Shown one piece after another: positions 7,621 through 13,487 of a stretch of DNA of 13,487 nucleotides. Numbering within the stretch: position 1 is the stretch's first letter; every line of letters begins with the position of its first letter. Position numbers and translations under genes: made by a program. Location of the stretch: NCBI GenBank assembly GCA_024643305.1, contig JAHENE010000028.1, forward strand, positions 1-13,487, given 5' to 3'. Under the pieces are notes generated by a model. The model was not told the DNA's origin and made no database searches. It saw nothing but the letters and a program-made list of their open reading frames with translations. The DNA comes from Thiobacillaceae bacterium (GTDB lineage Bacteria; Pseudomonadota; Gammaproteobacteria; Burkholderiales; Thiobacillaceae).

Positions 7621-7650
7621 ATTAGACGCGTTTATCCCCCATTTTGTCAA
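7621..7650 (-). promoter_or_regulatory. sigma70-type promoter of the rpmH-rnpA-yidD-yidC-mnmE block
   Basis: On the minus strand TTGACA (7650-7645, a perfect -35) is followed after 18 bases by TCTAAT (7626-7621, 5 of 6 to the -10 consensus). Transcription would start near 7614, leaving a leader of about 50 bases before rpmH. Position, direction and strength fit the expected rpmH promoter. The DnaA box at 7672-7680 lies about 22 bases upstream of the -35. Confidence 0.75.
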
Positions 7651-7671
7651 GGCATGATTCGCTTTCTTGCC

Positions 7672-7680
7672 TGTGGATAA
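7672..7680 (-). promoter_or_regulatory. perfect DnaA box
   Basis: TGTGGATAA on the plus strand is the exact reverse complement of the DnaA-box consensus TTATCCACA. It lies between the divergent rpmH and dnaA promoters. Weaker matches (7 of 9) are at 7632-7640 (TTATCCCCC) and 7591-7599 (minus strand TTATCCCAA). The position fits DnaA autoregulation of dnaA and possibly an auxiliary origin element. Confidence 0.75.
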
Positions 7681-7702
7681 GTCTGCCCGATCAGGGTAAA
7701 AT
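7674..7702 (+). promoter_or_regulatory. candidate dnaA promoter overlapping the DnaA box
   Basis: TGGATA (7674-7679, 4 of 6 to TTGACA) and TAAAAT (7697-7702, 5 of 6 to TATAAT) are separated by 17 bases. The -35 lies inside the DnaA box, so bound DnaA would compete with RNA polymerase. The start would be near 7709, about 34 bases before dnaA. The weak -35 limits confidence. Confidence 0.45.
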
Positions 7703-7742
7703 TGCGCTTTGCTTTAGCGCCAACCAAAACATAAGCCTGCGC

Positions 7743-9107
7743 ATGGCCTCTGCCTCCCCCACCTCATACGAAAATTTCTGGGAAACCTGCCTGGCGCGCC
7801 TGCGTGTCGAGTTGACGCCTCAACAATTCAATACCTGGATTAAACCCCTGGCCTGCGAAGAAAACGAAACCGGCCTGAAAATTTCCGCACCCAACCGGTT
7901 TATCCTGGACTGGGTGCGCGACAAGTTTTCCGTCCGCCTGCAGGAATGGGCTCAGGACCACTTCGGTTCTGTCAGATCCCTGGATTTTTCTCTGCTACCC
8001 CGCTCTGCCAGCCCCCAGGTTTCCATGCCACCACAGCCGCAGGCAGCGCCTGTTGCCCCGGCTGCCGCCGACGACAGCAATCCCTCCAGATTACGTTCGC
8101 AGCCGCAGTTCACTTTCGATAATTTTGTCAGTGGCCGAGCCAACCAGCTGGCCCGCGCCGCCGCCATGCAAGTTGCCGAAAACCCGGGACAAGCCTACAA
8201 CCCCATGTTCATCTACGGCGGCGTCGGTCTGGGCAAGACACACCTTCTGCTTGCCATCGGCAACCAGATTCGCCAGGCGAATCCGGCCGCGCGTATTAGT
8301 TACATCCATGCCAACGATTACGTCAACGACATGGTGAAGGCCTATCGCTACAAGAATTTCGATGAATTCAAGAAACACTATCTTTCACTGGATGTGCTGT
8401 TAATAGACGATATCCAGTTTTTTGCGCAGAAAGACCGCACCCAGGAAGAGTTTTTCTACGTTTTCAACGGGCTGATTGAAAACAAAAAACAGATTGTCAT
8501 AACCAGTGATACCTTTCCGAAGGATCTTTCAGGAATTGAAGATCGCCTGAAATCGCGTTTTGCATGGGGCCTGACCGTAGCAATCGAGCCTCCTGAACCT
8601 GAAATGCGCGTAGCGATCCTGCAGAAAAAGGCCCAAATCGACGGCATCAAGCTTGATGAAGATGTTGCTTTCTTTATCGCCAAGCAGGTCCGCTCCAACG
8701 TGCGCGAACTGGAAGGCGCCCTAAAACGCGTTGCTGCCTACGCCAAATTCAGCGAGAAAACCATTACGGTCAATCTGGTGAAGGAAGCATTACGCGATCT
8801 GATTGCGTCCGCCCACAAACAGGTATCGATAGAGAACATCCAGAAGACCGTGGCTGATTTCTACAAGATCAAGGTTGCCGACATGTACTCCAAGAAACGA
8901 ACTCGCAACCTTGCCCGCCCTCGTCAGATTGCCATGTCCCTGGCCAAGGAGCTTACCCATCTGTCTTTACCCGAGATTGGGGATTCGTTCGGCGGTAGAG
9001 ACCACACAACGGTATTGCACGCCTGCCGAAAAGTGGCCGAATTGCGGGAACAGGAACAAAGCATCAGTCGGGACTATCTGGTGCTTCTGCAAACGCTAAC
9101 CAGTTAG
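7743..9107 (+). CDS. dnaA: chromosomal replication initiator protein DnaA
   Basis: DnaA binds DnaA boxes at oriC as an ATP-bound oligomer, melts the origin and recruits the helicase. The 454-residue product has domain I ([20 protein letters not shown], 10-29), a variable Pro/Ala/Ser-rich linker (about 86-120), the AAA+ domain starting at [12 protein letters not shown] (123-134), and the DNA-binding domain IV. Walker A is GGVGLGKTH (159-167), Walker B LLIDDIQF (219-226), and the DnaA signature [12 protein letters not shown] spans 417-428. The start ATG 7743 is chosen because [14 protein letters not shown] fits the family; an upstream in-frame TTG at 7644 would run through the promoter region. 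The ribosome-binding site is very weak, which is often seen for dnaA. It is transcribed divergently from rpmH and lies upstream of dnaN across the probable oriC. Confidence 0.99.
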   Translation: MASASPTSYENFWETCLARLRVELTPQQFNTWIKPLACEENETGLKISAPNRFILDWVRDKFSVRLQEWAQDHFGSVRSLDFSLLPRSASPQVSMPPQPQAAPVAPAAADDSNPSRLRSQPQFTFDNFVSGRANQLARAAAMQVAENPGQAYNPMFIYGGVGLGKTHLLLAIGNQIRQANPAARISYIHANDYVNDMVKAYRYKNFDEFKKHYLSLDVLLIDDIQFFAQKDRTQEEFFYVFNGLIENKKQIVITSDTFPKDLSGIEDRLKSRFAWGLTVAIEPPEPEMRVAILQKKAQIDGIKLDEDVAFFIAKQVRSNVRELEGALKRVAAYAKFSEKTITVNLVKEALRDLIASAHKQVSIENIQKTVADFYKIKVADMYSKKRTRNLARPRQIAMSLAKELTHLSLPEIGDSFGGRDHTTVLHACRKVAELREQEQSISRDYLVLLQTLTS

Positions 9108-9299
9108 CAGAATGGGTATAAATATGCATAGTTTGTTTACAAAATTCTGTTTCATGAGAATGATCCACAACTATCCACACCGCCAATATGATTTACCCAC
9201 AGGGATGGCAGGACGCGAAACCTGTCACGCTTGTGGCCATACAGGGGTTATCCCCGGTTTTACTGTCCCTCTAACAACGAACACAAGGAATATATAAAC
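9108..9299. other. probable chromosomal replication origin (oriC), dnaA-dnaN intergenic region
   Basis: The 192-base gap has the expected parts of a bacterial origin. An AT-rich stretch at about 9115-9160 is a candidate unwinding element. It is followed by three DnaA boxes in one direction (9161-9201) and a weaker fourth match TTATCCCCG at 9248-9256 inside a GGGG-TTAT-CCCC inverted repeat (9244-9255). No open frame of substance fits here. The 5' end of the dnaN message, with AAGGAA at 9285-9290, lies at its right edge. The rpmH-dnaA gap is a rival or partner origin element, with only one good box. Confidence 0.65.
9161..9201 (+). promoter_or_regulatory. cluster of three direct-repeat DnaA boxes
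   Basis: TGATCCACA (9161-9169), CTATCCACA (9171-9179) and TTACCCACA (9193-9201) each differ from TTATCCACA by one base and all point the same way. Their starts are 10 and 22 bases apart, close to one and two helical turns, so DnaA molecules would sit on the same face of the helix. The AT-rich stretch lies immediately to the left. Confidence 0.75.
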
Positions 9300-10403
9300 A
9301 TGGTACTGCTGGAAACAGAACGCAACAGTCTGCTAACTCCCCTTGCAGCTACTGTAGGGGTAGTCGAAAAAAGACATACCCTGCCTATTCTTTCCAATGT
9401 GCTCTTGCAAAAGCAGGGAGATAAATTGACGTTGCTGGCAACGGATCTGGAGTTACAGGTCAGCACGGTTATGGAGGGAAAGTCGACTGAAGATTTTGCC
9501 ATTACCGTTGCGGCCAGAAAGCTGTTCGATATCGTGCGGGCACTACCGGAAGATGCCAAAGTCAAGCTGGATAGCAAGGAAACCCAGTTGGAAGTGCGCG
9601 CAGGAAAATCTAAATTCACATTGCAGACATTGCCGGCGGCAGATTTTCCTCGCATGGAAACTAGTGCAGGCGTTTCTGGTGAAGTAAGCCTGCCACAGAA
9701 AACTCTGAAGCACTTGTTGCAGCTGGTGCAATTTGCCATGGCGCAACAGGATATCCGTTATTACCTGAACGGCATGTTGCTGGTTCTGGACGGCACGACT
9801 TTCCGCGTTGTGGCCACAGATGGCCATCGCCTGTCCCTGGCTGAAACACAGATTGAAAAGGCCGGGCCGCGGCAGGAAGTGATCATTCCGCGCAAGACCG
9901 TGGTTGAACTGGTAAAGCTTCTGCAAGACACGGAAGAAACTGTCACCCTGCAAGTAGGTGAAAATCAGGTTACTATCGAACTGAACGGAACCAAGCTGGT
10001 ATCAAAAATCGTCGACGGAAAATTTCCTGACTATCAGCGCGTCATCCCCGTCGGGCATGACAAGATGCTGGTGGTAAATCGGCAACTTGCCGGACACGCC
10101 CTGCAGCGAGCAGCCATCCTTTCCAATGAAAAATTCCGCGGAGTGCGGCTGGTGATGAGCGCCAATGCACTGACGGTGGTTTGCAACAACAATGAGCAGG
10201 AAGAAGCGCAGGAAGAGATCGAAGCTAAATACGATTCCGATCCGATCGATATCGGCTTCAATGTGACCTACCTGCAGGACGGATTGAATGCGCTTGCGGC
10301 AGAACAAGTAACGTTGGCGTTCTCAGATCCAAACAGCAGCATGCTGCTGACAACCGAAACCGAACCTGGATTCAAATATGTTGTCATGCCCATGCGCATT
10401 TAA
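9300..10403 (+). CDS. dnaN: DNA polymerase III beta subunit (sliding clamp)
   Basis: DnaN dimerises into the ring that tethers DNA polymerase III to DNA and serves as a binding platform for repair proteins. The 367-residue product has the normal length (E. coli 366) and three clamp domains. Landmarks are VVEKRHTLPILSNVLL near residues 20-35, YYLNGMLLVLDG, FRVVATDGHRLSLAE, VIIPRKTVVEL, GKFPDYQRVIP, and the terminal FKYVVMPMRI, which is the canonical C-terminal MPMR(I/L) end. The start ATG 9300 has AAGGAA 9 bases upstream; an earlier in-frame ATG at 9231 would add 23 unrelated residues from the origin region. dnaN is followed by gyrB after 63 bases with no terminator in between, and recF is absent. 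Confidence 0.98.
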   Translation: MVLLETERNSLLTPLAATVGVVEKRHTLPILSNVLLQKQGDKLTLLATDLELQVSTVMEGKSTEDFAITVAARKLFDIVRALPEDAKVKLDSKETQLEVRAGKSKFTLQTLPAADFPRMETSAGVSGEVSLPQKTLKHLLQLVQFAMAQQDIRYYLNGMLLVLDGTTFRVVATDGHRLSLAETQIEKAGPRQEVIIPRKTVVELVKLLQDTEETVTLQVGENQVTIELNGTKLVSKIVDGKFPDYQRVIPVGHDKMLVVNRQLAGHALQRAAILSNEKFRGVRLVMSANALTVVCNNNEQEEAQEEIEAKYDSDPIDIGFNVTYLQDGLNALAAEQVTLAFSDPNSSMLLTTETEPGFKYVVMPMRI

Positions 10404-12902
<2,499 letters not shown>

Positions 12903-12944
12903 TCCGGAGGGCTTCTATTGAAACCCTTTTATGAGTAAGCTTAC

Positions 12945-12973
12945 AAACGGCAGCCTAGGTTGCCGTTTTTTTT
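12945..12973 (+). terminator. rho-independent terminator after gyrB
   Basis: AAACGGCA (12945-12952) pairs with TGCCGTTT (12961-12968) around the 8-base loop GCCTAGGT, and the T run continues to 12973. This ends the dnaA-dnaN-gyrB transcript. On the minus strand the stem is followed by only a short T run, so it is a weaker terminator for the converging thioredoxin-like gene. An 8-base G run follows immediately (12974-12981). Confidence 0.88.
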
Positions 12974-13004
12974 GGGGGGGGAAGAAGACCAAGCCACAGT
13001 TTTG

Positions 13005-13487
13005 TTAAGAAGCGAGAAACCGTTGGATAAGGGCATCAGTCTCAACATAGCGGCCTTCGCCAAAGTGGCGATAGCAGATATCACCGGATTTGTTCAACAG
13101 ATACATCGCAGGCCAATAGCGGTTACCCCAGCGGTTCCAGATAGCGTAATCGTTGTCCATGACGACCGGATGTTGAATGTTGTTGTCGGCGAGAAAATCC
13201 TTCACGCGCTTGGGGTCGGTTTCGTGCGCGAACTCCGGCGTATGCACACCGACGATAATCAGGCCCTGTTTCGCGTAGCGCTCATGCCAGCGATTCACAT
13301 AAGGCATGACGTTGCGGCAGTTGTAGCAGCCGAATGTCCAGAATTCCACCAGCACCACTTTGTCCCGGAGTTGGGCGAGTGAAAGCGGAACGCTGTTGAA
13401 CCAGGGGCCGAGCCCGGATATGTCGGGCGAAGGGGTGCATGATTGCGCCAACAGCGGTTTGGGCAGCAGCGTGGCCAGGCCGGCAAG
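13005..13487 (-). CDS. exported thioredoxin-like (TlpA/DipZ C-terminal type) protein, 5' end cut off by window
   Basis: The minus-strand frame is open from the right window edge to TAA at 13007-13005, giving 160 residues; the true start lies outside. The first residues (LAGLATLLPKPLLA, then QSCTP) look like the end of a Sec signal peptide cleaved after LLA, so the protein probably acts outside the cytoplasm. An internal TTG at 13451 would delete that signal and is unlikely to be the start. The active site is CYNC (C54 and C57 in window numbering) after VVLVEFWTFG. VGVHTPEFAHE, NDYAIWNRWGNRYWPAMYLL with its proline, and HFGEGRY match the redoxin domain found alone or at the C-terminus of DipZ-type cytochrome c biogenesis proteins. 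Likely role: thiol-disulfide exchange, possibly electron delivery to partner proteins. Partners are unknown because upstream genes are not visible. Confidence 0.88.
   Translation of the reverse strand, partial: LAGLATLLPKPLLAQSCTPSPDISGLGPWFNSVPLSLAQLRDKVVLVEFWTFGCYNCRNVMPYVNRWHERYAKQGLIIVGVHTPEFAHETDPKRVKDFLADNNIQHPVVMDNDYAIWNRWGNRYWPAMYLLNKSGDICYRHFGEGRYVETDALIQRFLAS

Noticed and set aside
7644..7742. Longer dnaA starting at TTG 7644
   Set aside because: It would translate through the DnaA box and the promoter; [14 protein letters not shown] at 7743 is the normal DnaA N-terminus.
9231..9299. Longer dnaN starting at ATG 9231
   Set aside because: The extra 23 residues come from the origin region and do not fit DnaN; ATG 9300 has a good ribosome-binding site.
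12960..13382. Plus-strand open frame of 140 codons after gyrB
   Set aside because: It is antisense to the thioredoxin-like gene, starts inside the terminator and would translate the poly-G tract.
13005..13451. Thioredoxin-like gene starting at TTG 13451
   Set aside because: The frame continues to the window edge and encodes what looks like the end of a signal peptide, so the true start is outside the window.

Overview
The window looks like the replication-origin region of a Betaproteobacterium, possibly Nitrosomonadales; the order-level guess is weak. Two features support this. A block rpmH-rnpA-yidD-yidC-mnmE is read leftward, and dnaA-dnaN-gyrB is read rightward from the same intergenic region. 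recF is missing between dnaN and gyrB. Base composition looks moderate to slightly GC-rich (by eye), and I see no mobile element, tRNA, rRNA or CRISPR array.

Layout, left to right. Positions 1-1316 (minus) hold pxpC (cut by the window edge) and pxpB, two subunits of the bacterial 5-oxoprolinase, joined by an ATGA overlap. Directly in front of pxpB is a near-perfect parS centromere site (1317-1332), about 6.4 kb from dnaA. Positions 1411-3811 (plus) hold three tightly coupled cell-envelope genes: a secreted protein of unknown function, a periplasmic M48 zinc metalloprotease with a TPR-like tail, and a small lipoprotein. Each junction is a 4-base ATGA overlap. This is the least characterised part of the window.

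Positions 3846-7565 (minus) are the classical rpmH-rnpA-yidD-yidC-mnmE block: ribosomal protein L34, the RNase P protein, two membrane-insertion factors and a tRNA-modification GTPase. A strong sigma70-type promoter (7621-7650) drives it. The rpmH-dnaA gap also holds a perfect DnaA box (7672-7680) that overlaps the likely dnaA -35 element. Positions 7743-12902 (plus) hold dnaA, dnaN and gyrB. The dnaA-dnaN gap (9108-9299) contains an AT-rich stretch followed by three same-direction DnaA boxes, each with one mismatch, so it is the best oriC candidate. A rho-independent terminator follows gyrB. The window ends with a 5'-truncated, exported thioredoxin-like protein on the minus strand.

Most of the window is conserved housekeeping DNA. 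The parts that merit attention are the parS placement, the two DnaA-box regions and the unannotated three-gene envelope operon. I did not find a clearly novel system.
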